A stretch of 14,471 bases of DNA, from the NCBI GenBank assembly GCA_011065225.1, contig JAAKFC010000020.1:1-14471 (forward strand), in the 5' to 3' direction. The stretch is from Chlamydiota bacterium (lineage in GTDB: Bacteria > Chlamydiota > Chlamydiia > Chlamydiales > Rhabdochlamydiaceae). The notes below the pieces were generated by a model. It was given only the letters and a program-made list of their open reading frames with translations, ran no database searches and was not told the DNA's origin. This document shows positions 1 to 6,946 of the stretch, one piece after another (position 1 is the first letter of the stretch; each line of letters starts with the position of its first letter). The position numbers and the translations under genes are program-made.

Positions 1-512
1 GGATTCGTAGCAAGGGCTCTTGCAATTCCAATTCTCTGTTTTTGTCCTCCGCTAAATTCATGGGGAAATCGAGAAGCATTTTCTTTTTGCAACCCGACAA
101 GTTTGAGTAATTCTTCAAGCCGCTTTTTCTTTTCAGGGCCTTTGAGAATTTTATGGATCTCTAGAGGTTCTGTAATGATGGCCCCTGCTGTCATTCTTGG
201 ATTTAAGGAAGCATAGGGGTCTTGGAAGATCATCCCTGTTTCATGGCGAAAAGCTTTGAGCTCTTTTCCTTTGAAATCGACTATGGACTTTCCTTTATAT
301 TCAATACTTCCAGCGGTCGGGGTAGTAAGTCCAAGCAAACACCTGGCAACTGTGGATTTTCCACAACCACTTTCTCCAACGAGACCGAGCGTTTCACCGG
401 GATAAATTTCCAGGGAAATATCGTCAATCGATTTTACAATCTTCCTGTCTTGTGAGAAGTACTTCTTCAGATTTTGGATCTTGATCAGGGGCTGTTTTCC
501 AGCAGGCAACAT
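1..512 (-). CDS. oppF: Oligopeptide ABC transporter ATP-binding protein OppF (3' part beyond window)
   Basis: This is the second ATPase of an oligopeptide/dipeptide importer; it hydrolyses ATP at the cytoplasmic face as a heterodimer with OppD. 170 codons are visible, read from an ATG at 512 to the window edge, so the C-terminal half is missing. Seen in order: the usual N-terminal strand PLIKIQNLKKYF (residues 8-19), Walker A GESGCGKST (46-54), Q-loop IFQDP with Q97, and the ABC signature FSGGQKQR (153-160). Walker B and the H-loop lie outside the window. The ATG at 512 sits inside oppD. It is preferred because it has an AAAGGA Shine-Dalgarno four bases upstream, and because any start after the oppD stop would delete the conserved first beta strand. 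The 89-nt overlap with oppD suggests translational coupling. The family call is secure; peptide specificity cannot be read from this subunit. Confidence 0.93.
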   Translation of the reverse strand, partial: MLPAGKQPLIKIQNLKKYFSQDRKIVKSIDDISLEIYPGETLGLVGESGCGKSTVARCLLGLTTPTAGSIEYKGKSIVDFKGKELKAFRHETGMIFQDPYASLNPRMTAGAIITEPLEIHKILKGPEKKKRLEELLKLVGLQKENASRFPHEFSGGQKQRIGIARALATN

Positions 513-1467
513 CATGTCCTTTTTTTAATTCTTGTAATTGAGGGGTTTGCTCTTCGCAGATGGGCATAGAGTACTTACATCTAGGACAAAAGGCACATCC
601 GGATATTTTTTCTGTTAAATTGGGAGGAGATCCATCAATGGGAATGAGAGGGGAATCTTTTGGCATATCGAGACGGGGAATCGATTGCAAAAGTCCTTGA
701 GTATAGGGATGACGTGGCGTGGAAAAAATGTCCTCTACAGAGGCTTTTTCAATAATTTTTCCACAATACATGACAAGAACTCGGTCGCAATAACCGGCTA
801 CTACGCTCATATCATGGGTAATCAGGATAAAACTAGTTCCTGTTTTTTCTTTGATCTTGTGCATTAGATCGAGGATTTGTGCTTGAATTGTCACGTCGAG
901 AGCGGTTGTTGGTTCATCAGCAATAATGAGTTTTGGTTTTGCGGCTAGTGCAATGGCGATCATTACTCTTTGTCGCATCCCACCGCTTAGGGTATGGGGA
1001 TATTCTCCAAAACGAAAAGAAGCATGGGGGATGCCGACAAGTTCTAAGAGTCGCAAGGCATAGTCTTTTGCTTCAGAATGCTTTGTGGATTTGTGATGGA
1101 GAAGATATCCTTCAATGATTTGGTCTCCGATCTTCATAGTTGGATTGAGCGAGGTGATCGGATCTTGAAAAATCATTCCGATATCTTTACCCCGGACTTT
1201 CTGCATCTGCGATTCGGTATATTTTAAAAGATTGGATCCTTGAAAAAAAACTTCCCCTGAGATGAGCGTTGAATGCGGTGGCAGAAGTTTTACGAGGGCT
1301 TTTGCAGCAGCGCTTTTTCCGCATCCTGATTCTCCAACAATTCCGAGAATTTCGTGGGGATAGACAGAAAAAGAAATTCCTCGTACGGCCTCTAAAAGCT
1401 GTTTTTGTATTTTGAAAGTGACATGAAGATCGCGAACATCCAGTAAGGGTTCTGAAGGTTTTGTCAT
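424..1467 (-). CDS. oppD: Oligopeptide ABC transporter ATP-binding protein OppD
   Basis: This ATPase of the peptide importer pairs with OppF under the OppB/OppC permeases. Of 347 residues, it shows Walker A GESGCGKS (45-52), Q-loop Q101, signature LSGGM (160-164), Walker B LIIADEP (180-186) and switch histidine H218. The C-terminal oligopeptide/dipeptide (oligo_HPY) extension follows, with HPYTQGLL (253-260) and the cysteine motif C291, C297, C304, C322. In DppD/OppD relatives these positions are linked to an iron-sulfur cluster. An additional cysteine, C294, makes the local spacing CxxCxxC, which is unusual. The start ATG overlaps the oppC stop as ATGA (1464-1467), a typical coupling joint. 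The tail after C322 is longer than in many OppD proteins and is exactly the part that overlaps oppF. OppD is distinguished from OppF by its place in the operon and the LSGGM signature. Confidence 0.96.
   Translation of the reverse strand: MTKPSEPLLDVRDLHVTFKIQKQLLEAVRGISFSVYPHEILGIVGESGCGKSAAAKALVKLLPPHSTLISGEVFFQGSNLLKYTESQMQKVRGKDIGMIFQDPITSLNPTMKIGDQIIEGYLLHHKSTKHSEAKDYALRLLELVGIPHASFRFGEYPHTLSGGMRQRVMIAIALAAKPKLIIADEPTTALDVTIQAQILDLMHKIKEKTGTSFILITHDMSVVAGYCDRVLVMYCGKIIEKASVEDIFSTPRHPYTQGLLQSIPRLDMPKDSPLIPIDGSPPNLTEKISGCAFCPRCKYSMPICEEQTPQLQELKKGHDVACWKTAPDQDPKSEEVLLTRQEDCKID
517..522 (-). promoter_or_regulatory. Ribosome binding site of oppF, inside oppD
   Basis: AAAGGA on the minus strand, four bases before the oppF ATG at 512. 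An out-of-frame ATG directly precedes the chosen one (ATGATG), but only the second opens the ABC ATPase frame. This site fixes the oppF start inside the oppD coding region. The spacing is short but usable. Confidence 0.6.
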
Positions 1468-2381
1468 ATTCTCAACCTCGGATCAAATGCATCGCGAAGG
1501 CCATCTCCAAGAAGATTGAAGCTGAGCATGGTCAAGCTGATGAAACCCGCTGGAAAGAAGAGGCGCCAAGGATAATAGCGCAGTGCTGGTAATCCATCAT
1601 TTGCCATTGTTCCCCAGCTGGCAATGGGAGCTTGTACGCCAAGACCAAGGAAACTTAAGAACGCTTCAGCGAAAATTGCGGTTGGAATGGTGAGGGTGAG
1701 GGTTACGATGATGGGGCCGATTACATTGGGAATAAGATGTCTTGAAAGGATGCGAAATCTCGAAGCGCCCATTGCCTTTGCTGCTTTGATGAAATCGAGC
1801 TGTTTGAGTTGCAAAATTTGTCCTCGGACAATACGGGCCATGCTAATCCATCCTGTAATGGTTAATGCGATGATGATTGTTGTGATCCCTGAGCCAATGA
1901 CCACCATGAGGAGGATCACTACGAGTAGATAAGGAATCGAATAGAGAATATCGGCGATTCGCATCATCAATTCTTCCACTTTGCCTCCAAGGGAAGCTGC
2001 AAGTGAGCCGTAAAGAACCCCAATAATTAGATCGATCAGAGAAGCGGAAATTCCCACAAGCAGGGAGATGCGAGCGCCCCACCATACGCGAGTAAAAAGA
2101 TCTCGACCCAATTCATCTGTGCCGAACCAAAATTGTAAAGAAGGGGGCTGATTTTTCAAATGCAGGTGTGTCTCATAATAAGTATAGGGAGTGAGAAAAG
2201 GTCCTACAATTGCGAAGAAGATGAGAAAAAAAAGGGCATATAGTCCCACCGTTGCCATCCGATTGCTTTTTAATCTTTGCCAACTTTCTTGCCAGTAGTT
2301 GTAACTGGGGAGTTCCTGATTTTCTTTGTTGTTAAAAAGACGTGTTAAGGATTCAAGCAGCGTTTTTGTTTTTTTTGTCAT
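1464..2381 (-). CDS. oppC: Oligopeptide ABC transporter permease OppC
   Basis: This is one of the two inner-membrane permeases of the peptide importer. The 305 residues start with a cytoplasmic N-terminal segment typical of OppC/DppC, followed by a first membrane helix (about 43-63). The conserved periplasmic motif FGTDELGRDLFTRVWWGAR (86-104) comes next, then a BPD_transp_1 domain with several helices. The EAA loop that docks on the ATPases is visible at about 197-219 (KAAKAMGASRFRILSRHLIPN), with a lysine where the motif's first glutamate normally sits. The C-terminal LLGDGLRDAFDPR signature (290-302) is classic for OppC. The gene begins seven bases after the oppB stop and shares ATGA with oppD. 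No strong Shine-Dalgarno precedes it, so translation probably depends on coupling to oppB. The family and role are secure. Confidence 0.96.
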   Translation of the reverse strand: MTKKTKTLLESLTRLFNNKENQELPSYNYWQESWQRLKSNRMATVGLYALFFLIFFAIVGPFLTPYTYYETHLHLKNQPPSLQFWFGTDELGRDLFTRVWWGARISLLVGISASLIDLIIGVLYGSLAASLGGKVEELMMRIADILYSIPYLLVVILLMVVIGSGITTIIIALTITGWISMARIVRGQILQLKQLDFIKAAKAMGASRFRILSRHLIPNVIGPIIVTLTLTIPTAIFAEAFLSFLGLGVQAPIASWGTMANDGLPALRYYPWRLFFPAGFISLTMLSFNLLGDGLRDAFDPRLRI

Positions 2382-2388
2382 GATAGGT

Positions 2389-3324
2389 TTATATCCGTAT
2401 TTTTCTCTCTAAGAGCTGAATGCGCGGGTCAATAAAACAATAGAGGACATCAACCAAAAAAACAGAAAGCATCAATATGGCGCTATAAAAGACGGTTGTG
2501 CCCATGATCACAGTATAATCTCTATTTGTGATACTCATCACAAACCATTGTCCCAGTCCTGGAATTCCAAAGATTTTTTCCACAGCAAAGCTTCCTGTTA
2601 AAATTGCTGTTGTGAGAGGACCTAAATAGGTCACAACTGGAAGGAGGGCATTGCGAAGAGCATGACGCATGACAATTTGATAGGAATTTAAGCCTTTTGA
2701 TTTTGCTGTTTGAATATAGTCTTGTTGCATGATTTCGACCATATTAGACCGTGTAAGGCGTGCAATAAATGCCATGGGAAGGGCGGCCAAAGCAATGGCA
2801 GGCAAAATGGAATGCTCAAAAGAGCCCCATCTAGCGACAGGGAGAAGGTCGAGTTTCATGGCGATGAGATATTGGAGAAAGGTGGCCAAAATAAAGCTCG
2901 GCACTGAAATCCCAAGGACTGCTAAAACTATGCTAAAATGGTCTTGCCATTTGAGATGTTTGAGAGCTGCAATGCATCCCAGTCCCACACCAAAGAAAAT
3001 CGATAGAATGAGGGCTTCGAGGCCGAGTGTTAAGGAAACGGGAAATCCCTCACTGATAATTTCTGTTACTGTTCTCCCCTGATATTTGAAAGAGGGGCCG
3101 AGATCCCATGTAACCAGTCCCTTTAAATAGCGAAAATATTGTACATACCAGGGCTGGTCAAGGCCATAGTGATGATACATCGCCTTGAGAATTTCTTCAG
3201 GAACGGCCTTTTCTTGGGTGAAAGGGTCTCCAGGGATGATTTTCATCAGTACAAAAGTCAAGCTCGCTACTATAAATAGCGAAAAGAGAAGAATGAAGAT
3301 TTTTTTTAATAAAAAGCGAATCAT
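2389..3324 (-). CDS. oppB: Oligopeptide ABC transporter permease OppB
   Basis: This is the partner inner-membrane permease of OppC in the peptide importer. The 311 residues begin with the family's N-terminal membrane helix (about 8-28), followed by the IPGDPF motif (30-35) that marks OppB/DppB proteins and a periplasmic loop containing GLDQPW (54-59). Five further hydrophobic segments follow. The EAA loop is at about 203-224 (YIQTAKSKGLNSYQIVMRHA...RN), and the family-typical GSFAVEKIFGIPGLGQWF lies at 244-261. The C-terminal VDVLYCFIDPRI (291-302) is also characteristic. The ATG shares its first bases with the oppA stop (ATGA, 3321-3324), and no separate ribosome binding site is visible, so translation is probably coupled to oppA. 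Length and topology are normal. Confidence 0.96.
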   Translation of the reverse strand: MIRFLLKKIFILLFSLFIVASLTFVLMKIIPGDPFTQEKAVPEEILKAMYHHYGLDQPWYVQYFRYLKGLVTWDLGPSFKYQGRTVTEIISEGFPVSLTLGLEALILSIFFGVGLGCIAALKHLKWQDHFSIVLAVLGISVPSFILATFLQYLIAMKLDLLPVARWGSFEHSILPAIALAALPMAFIARLTRSNMVEIMQQDYIQTAKSKGLNSYQIVMRHALRNALLPVVTYLGPLTTAILTGSFAVEKIFGIPGLGQWFVMSITNRDYTVIMGTTVFYSAILMLSVFLVDVLYCFIDPRIQLLERKIRI

Positions 3325-4913
3325 TGCAGTTCGAGAAAGGCAAATTTGAAATCAGCTTCGCTGAATTCTGTCAACTCCACCCCTCGGAGGTATCCTTTTT
3401 TAATGTATGTTCCTTGGTAATAATAAATAGGTGATACGGGCATTTCAGAAATAAAAATCGCTTCAGCTTGGCGTAAGAGTTTTTCTCTTTCATTTGGATC
3501 TATGCACCTCTCTGCAGTCTCTAACAATCGCGTAAATTCTGGATTATTCCATCCTGAAAAGTTATTGCAGCTTTCTGGGTATTTATAGAGATCGAAAAAT
3601 GTCATTGGATCATTAAATCCAGCAATTCCTCCCATACGGGCTACTTGAAATTGTTTATGTTGGAGTTCATTGAGAAAAACCTTCCAATCCACATTTGCGA
3701 GTTTTACCCGAATACCAAATGCTTGAAACCACTGTTCTTGGATAGCCTGAGCAATTTTGTGATGCGCCTCTGAGCTGTTATAGATCAGAGTGATTTTAGG
3801 GAGAGTTGCTAAGGTCCAACCCATTTCATCGAGTCCAAGTGCAAAAAATCTTCGTGCTTCCTCTACATCATTGTCCTGAAAATAGGACTTTACATCCCAC
3901 ATCGTTGGGGGAATAAAACTTGTTGCAGGAGTTTGATGAGCTAGGGTGATATTATCGATGATTGCTTTGCGATTGATCGCATAGGCAAAGGCCTTGCGCA
4001 TGTTGAGACTATTAAAGGGAGGCTCATTCACATTGAAAATATAATAATAGGTTCCAGAAAGCGGATAAGAGATGAGTCGTTTTTTCCCTGCAAGAGCTTG
4101 CAATGCATCTGTCGGAAGGTTGGAAAGGGGATATCCTGCCCAATCGAGTTCTCCTGATTCATACATATTGAGCTCAGTATTGGGATCTTCAATGATGCAA
4201 AGATCAATTTCATCAAGAGTCACTACATCCTGATCCCAATAAAGTTCATTTTTAGTCAGCTCGATGCAGTTATGGTGCTTCCATTTTTTCAATTTATAGG
4301 GCCCGTTCCCGATAAAATAAGGACCACTATTGTCAGCCCATTTAGGGTAGCGCGTAGTGATGTGGGAAGGGACAGCAAGAAAAGAGTGCGATGCAACGAG
4401 GTCTAGGAAATAGAGGACTGGATATTCGAGTTGGACATGGAGTGTTTTAGCATCGATGGCTTTGACGCCAATTTCTTCTACAGAGATTTCCCCATTTTTT
4501 GCCGCTTTGGCATTTTTGAGAACATATAAATCTTGAGCAAATCCGGAAGGGAAATCGGGATCAAGAATTGTTTTCCAGGTATGTTCAAAATCTTGTGCGG
4601 TCACTGGCTTACCATCCCACCAGTTTGCAGAACGCAAATGGAAAGTATAGAGTGTATTGTCTTCGGAAATTTCAACATGATAAGAAATTGCGGGATGGAT
4701 CGTTCGATTTCTGCCCCGTTTCATCAGCCCTTCAAAACACATGCTAATGATCCCTAAAGAGGAGGTGTCGATTGCTTTGCGAGCATCTAAGGTTGGTGGC
4801 TCTGTATGGAGATTGAGCCGGAGGGCTTGTCGATTTTCATCGATTGGGCGGACCTTCTTCTGACATCCCATATTTAGGCATGCAAAAAGACAAAAAAGTA
4901 AAAGCAATCGCAT
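3321..4913 (-). CDS. oppA: Oligopeptide-binding protein OppA (SBP_bac_5 family, probable lipoprotein)
   Basis: This is the extracytoplasmic solute-binding subunit that captures peptides and delivers them to OppBC. From the ATG at 4913 it has 530 residues, normal for family 5 binding proteins. The start is decided by a GGAGG five bases upstream of that ATG; an in-frame TTG twelve bases earlier would overlap this site and is rejected. The N-terminus MRLLLLFCLFACLNMGC is a short signal peptide with cysteines at 12 and 17. Neither LFAC nor NMGC is a perfect lipobox, so lipidation is likely but not certain. Family features include TEPPTLDARKAID, LYTFHLRSANWWDGKPVTAQDFEHTW and GNGPYKLKKWK (given here in pieces). 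As the first gene of the operon it is probably the best expressed. In C. trachomatis, OppA proteins have been linked to both nutritional peptides and cell-wall peptides; which applies here cannot be read. Confidence 0.95.
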   Translation of the reverse strand: MRLLLLFCLFACLNMGCQKKVRPIDENRQALRLNLHTEPPTLDARKAIDTSSLGIISMCFEGLMKRGRNRTIHPAISYHVEISEDNTLYTFHLRSANWWDGKPVTAQDFEHTWKTILDPDFPSGFAQDLYVLKNAKAAKNGEISVEEIGVKAIDAKTLHVQLEYPVLYFLDLVASHSFLAVPSHITTRYPKWADNSGPYFIGNGPYKLKKWKHHNCIELTKNELYWDQDVVTLDEIDLCIIEDPNTELNMYESGELDWAGYPLSNLPTDALQALAGKKRLISYPLSGTYYYIFNVNEPPFNSLNMRKAFAYAINRKAIIDNITLAHQTPATSFIPPTMWDVKSYFQDNDVEEARRFFALGLDEMGWTLATLPKITLIYNSSEAHHKIAQAIQEQWFQAFGIRVKLANVDWKVFLNELQHKQFQVARMGGIAGFNDPMTFFDLYKYPESCNNFSGWNNPEFTRLLETAERCIDPNEREKLLRQAEAIFISEMPVSPIYYYQGTYIKKGYLRGVELTEFSEADFKFAFLELQ

Positions 4914-4918
4914 GGAGA

Positions 4919-4923
4919 CCTCC
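4919..4923 (-). promoter_or_regulatory. Ribosome binding site deciding the oppA start
   Basis: GGAGG on the minus strand, five bases before the ATG at 4913. It rules out the in-frame TTG at 4925, which would place the site inside the coding sequence, and therefore removes four residues from the longest open frame. Confidence 0.8.
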
Positions 4924-4960
4924 AAGTCAGAAGCATAATTGATTTCTTTCTTTTAAGGAA

Positions 4961-5002
4961 CCACCCAAGTTCTCTAATCGCGCGATTAGAGAACTTGGGT
5001 GG
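4961..5002. repeat. Perfect 42-bp palindrome between the F-box gene and oppA
   Basis: The left half begins CCACCCAAGTTCTCTAATCG. The right half is its exact reverse complement, with no spacer and not a single mismatch across 21 base pairs per arm; the centre reads CGCG. It begins four bases after the F-box stop codon (reading the minus strand) and ends 47 bases before the oppA ATG. As RNA it would fold into a very long hairpin, so it may terminate F-box transcription. However, the bases after it (TTCCTTAAAAG) are not a real U-tract, and the ideal symmetry is more than a terminator needs. Other possibilities are a dimeric-protein operator for oppA, a cruciform, or a member of a dispersed palindromic repeat family. 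Only one copy is present in this window. Confidence 0.85.
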
Positions 5003-5006
5003 ACCC

Positions 5007-5765
5007 CTACTGCGTAAATGTAACCGTAGAAAGAGTGCACTTCTCAAGTTTATGAAAATGTTTTTTTAGATTTTGTAATTCTTCAGGAGTATATTCTCCA
5101 GAAGAAATCTCCAGAAAACGAAGATTGGGAAATTTTTTTGCCACTTCTTCTACGAATTTTTCTGAAAGTTCATCCATTTTCAATTTTTCTACCTTTTCTA
5201 AATAGAAGGGCTCATTGGGAAAAAGATTTATCATAATATCCACAATAGGATCTATCTGTTCATTTGTCGTACATGTAAGACTAGCATAAGCATCTTGCGT
5301 GGCGACTTCGGCATTAAAATTTTGAAATTTCCCCAGAATAGTTTCAATAGAATACTTAGGATGCAGCAGGTCCAATTCTTTTACATTTACGCAAAATCGA
5401 AGAGCATAAGAAAAAACAAGGGGAATGCAATAATTCTTCCAAAGACCGTACAATTCTTTACTTGGAATATCAAACTTCGGAGCCTTAAACGCGGGATTTT
5501 GATGGATCAGGAGATAAAATAGGGGTAAGTGCAATCTGACTAGATCTTCAGCTCTTAGGGTTTCTTGTCTGCGTAAGTATACTTGTATTGCGGGAAGAGT
5601 AAGATTTTGAAATGTACGACAAACACTTCTTGTCTTAAAAATTTCATTTTTCCGAACTAGACGAGACAAAATTTCTTCCCACATCTCTTTAGGATAACTT
5701 TCGAGAAAAAGAATGTGTGTTTCCTCTAGTTTGGGTTTTTTTGCTATGGGTTGGGACATAGTCAC
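5007..5765 (-). CDS. F-box domain protein, candidate secreted host-directed effector
   Basis: A 252-residue protein whose N-terminal part matches the eukaryotic F-box, the domain that binds Skp1 and brings substrates to SCF ubiquitin ligases. The F-box covers about residues 20-60 (LESYPKEMWEEILSRLV, then FKTRSVCRTFQNL). A basic cluster AKKPKLE (8-14) just before it fits the short K-K-x-K nuclear localisation pattern. The rest is alpha-helical with leucine-rich-repeat-like stretches near the C-terminus (VEKLKMDELSEKF, FPNLRFLEIS), a common place for substrate recognition in F-box proteins. There is no signal peptide or membrane helix. Bacterial F-box proteins are typical of host-associated bacteria that secrete them, so an effector role is inferred, not shown. 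The start is a GTG at 5765, with GAGAGGG about five bases upstream; an ATG at 5759 would remove two residues. A hand count of 60 bases (5161-5220) gave 33% G+C, lower than the opp genes. Confidence 0.75.
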   Translation of the reverse strand: MTMSQPIAKKPKLEETHILFLESYPKEMWEEILSRLVRKNEIFKTRSVCRTFQNLTLPAIQVYLRRQETLRAEDLVRLHLPLFYLLIHQNPAFKAPKFDIPSKELYGLWKNYCIPLVFSYALRFCVNVKELDLLHPKYSIETILGKFQNFNAEVATQDAYASLTCTTNEQIDPIVDIMINLFPNEPFYLEKVEKLKMDELSEKFVEEVAKKFPNLRFLEISSGEYTPEELQNLKKHFHKLEKCTLSTVTFTQ

Positions 5766-5781
5766 TAATCCCTCTCTTTTT

Positions 5782-5797
5782 GGTAAAATAGTTTACC
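5782..5797. promoter_or_regulatory. Short inverted repeat in the divergent F-box/fba promoter region
   Basis: GGTAAA-ATAG-TTTACC is a perfect inverted repeat with six-base arms and a four-base spacer. It lies 17 bases upstream of the F-box start codon and about 30 bases upstream of the -10-like box of the aldolase gene. Its size and position would suit a small dimeric repressor acting on the F-box promoter, but arms this short and AT-rich can arise by chance. Confidence 0.3.
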
Positions 5798-5828
5798 TCT
5801 GGAAAAGCTTTTGAGAAAAGGAAAATGG

Positions 5829-5834
5829 TATAAC
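5829..5834 (+). promoter_or_regulatory. Possible -10 element of the aldolase gene
   Basis: TATAAC lies 53 bases before the aldolase ATG and matches the -10 consensus at five of six positions. No convincing -35 box stands at the right spacing: a TTGAGA upstream is only 12 bases away. The whole divergent region (5766-5887) is only 122 bp, so the promoter must be in it or close by. Confidence 0.4.
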
Positions 5835-5887
5835 TTGCCATTTGTCTTGTCGTTTCTTACAATCGCCAAAAAAAGGGAGAGAGACGC

Positions 5888-6946
5888 ATGGCTTCATATA
5901 GCGATATCCAAAAAATTCTAGGGGATAAAGCAGAATTTTTGCTTGGACATGAATGCAAAACTGTTAGCAAAGATAGACTTCACATTCCAGGTCCTGACTG
6001 GATCGACCGGATTTTTTGTGCTTCTGATCGCAATATTCGGGTCTTGCGCAGCTTGCAAACCATTCTTGGTCATGGACGCTTAGCTCATACCGGATATCTC
6101 TCTATTTTGCCCGTTGACCAAGGGATTGAGCACACAGCAGGAGCTTCTTTTGCTAAGAATCCCGACTATTTTGATCCTGAAAATATCATTAAACTTGCAA
6201 TCGAAGGAGGTTGTAATGCTGTTGCAACCACTCTCGGTGTCCTTGGCATGACTGCACGTAAATATGCCCATAAAATTCCGTTTCTTTTGAAGTTCAACCA
6301 CAATGAACTTCTTCGCTATCCCAATATTCATGATCAAATCCTGTTTGGTTCCATCAAACAAGCCTATGATATGGGTTGTATGGCAGTAGGTGCTACTATC
6401 TACTTTGGATCAGCGGAGAGCCGTAGACAAATTGTCGAGGTGAGCAAAGCCTTTGCAATGGCGCATGAGCTGGGAATGGCGACAGTCCTATGGTGTTATT
6501 TGCGTAATAAAGACTTCAAAACTGCTGAAAAAGATTATCATGTTGCAGCAGATTTGACTGGTCAGGGAAATCACCTAGGAGCAACGATTCAAGCTGATAT
6601 TGTGAAGCAAAAGCTTCCAGAAAATAATGGGGGTTTCAAAGCCCTCAATTTCGGGAAAGAAACGGAAAAAATGTATACGGAGCTGTGCTCTGACCATCCG
6701 ATTGATTTGACCCGCTATCAGGTGATCAATGATTATATGGGACGTGTAGGATTGATCAATTCAGGAGGGGCTTCCGGGGAAAATGATCTGCAACAAGCTA
6801 TGGAAACGGCTGTGATTAACAAACGGGCCGGGGGGATGGGTCTGATTTCTGGACGCAAGGCATTCCAGAAACCCCTTAAAGAGGGTATTGAGTTGCTTAA
6901 TGGCATCCAAGATGTCTATTTATGCAATGAAGTGACAGTCGCATAA
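5888..6946 (+). CDS. fbaB: Class I fructose-bisphosphate aldolase, DhnA/FbaB type
   Basis: It cleaves fructose 1,6-bisphosphate to dihydroxyacetone phosphate and glyceraldehyde 3-phosphate, and the reverse, through a Schiff base in a cytoplasmic TIM-barrel enzyme. The 352 residues match the length of E. coli FbaB-like enzymes. Family motifs are LPVDQGIEH (74-82, with acidic D77), LLKFNHNELL (133-142), GATIYFGS (168-175), HLGATIQADIVKQKLP (229-244) and NSGGAS near 291-296. By alignment to the DhnA family, K240 is the likely Schiff-base lysine. The ATG at 5888 has a purine-rich GGGAGAGAG ribosome binding site. The gene stands alone on the plus strand, divergent from the F-box gene and convergent with the AsmA-like gene, whose last 31 bases overlap its 3' end. 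Chlamydiae use this aldolase type for glycolysis. The enzyme call is secure. Confidence 0.95.
   Translation: MASYSDIQKILGDKAEFLLGHECKTVSKDRLHIPGPDWIDRIFCASDRNIRVLRSLQTILGHGRLAHTGYLSILPVDQGIEHTAGASFAKNPDYFDPENIIKLAIEGGCNAVATTLGVLGMTARKYAHKIPFLLKFNHNELLRYPNIHDQILFGSIKQAYDMGCMAVGATIYFGSAESRRQIVEVSKAFAMAHELGMATVLWCYLRNKDFKTAEKDYHVAADLTGQGNHLGATIQADIVKQKLPENNGGFKALNFGKETEKMYTELCSDHPIDLTRYQVINDYMGRVGLINSGGASGENDLQQAMETAVINKRAGGMGLISGRKAFQKPLKEGIELLNGIQDVYLCNEVTVA

Noticed and set aside
2710..3082. Open plus-strand frames opposite oppB
   Set aside because: They are antisense to a clear permease; their basic, low-complexity translations are what the complement of membrane-helix codons produces.
4914..4925. 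A four-codon N-terminal extension of OppA beginning at TTG 4925
   Set aside because: It would contain the GGAGG ribosome binding site that sits at ideal distance from the ATG at 4913.
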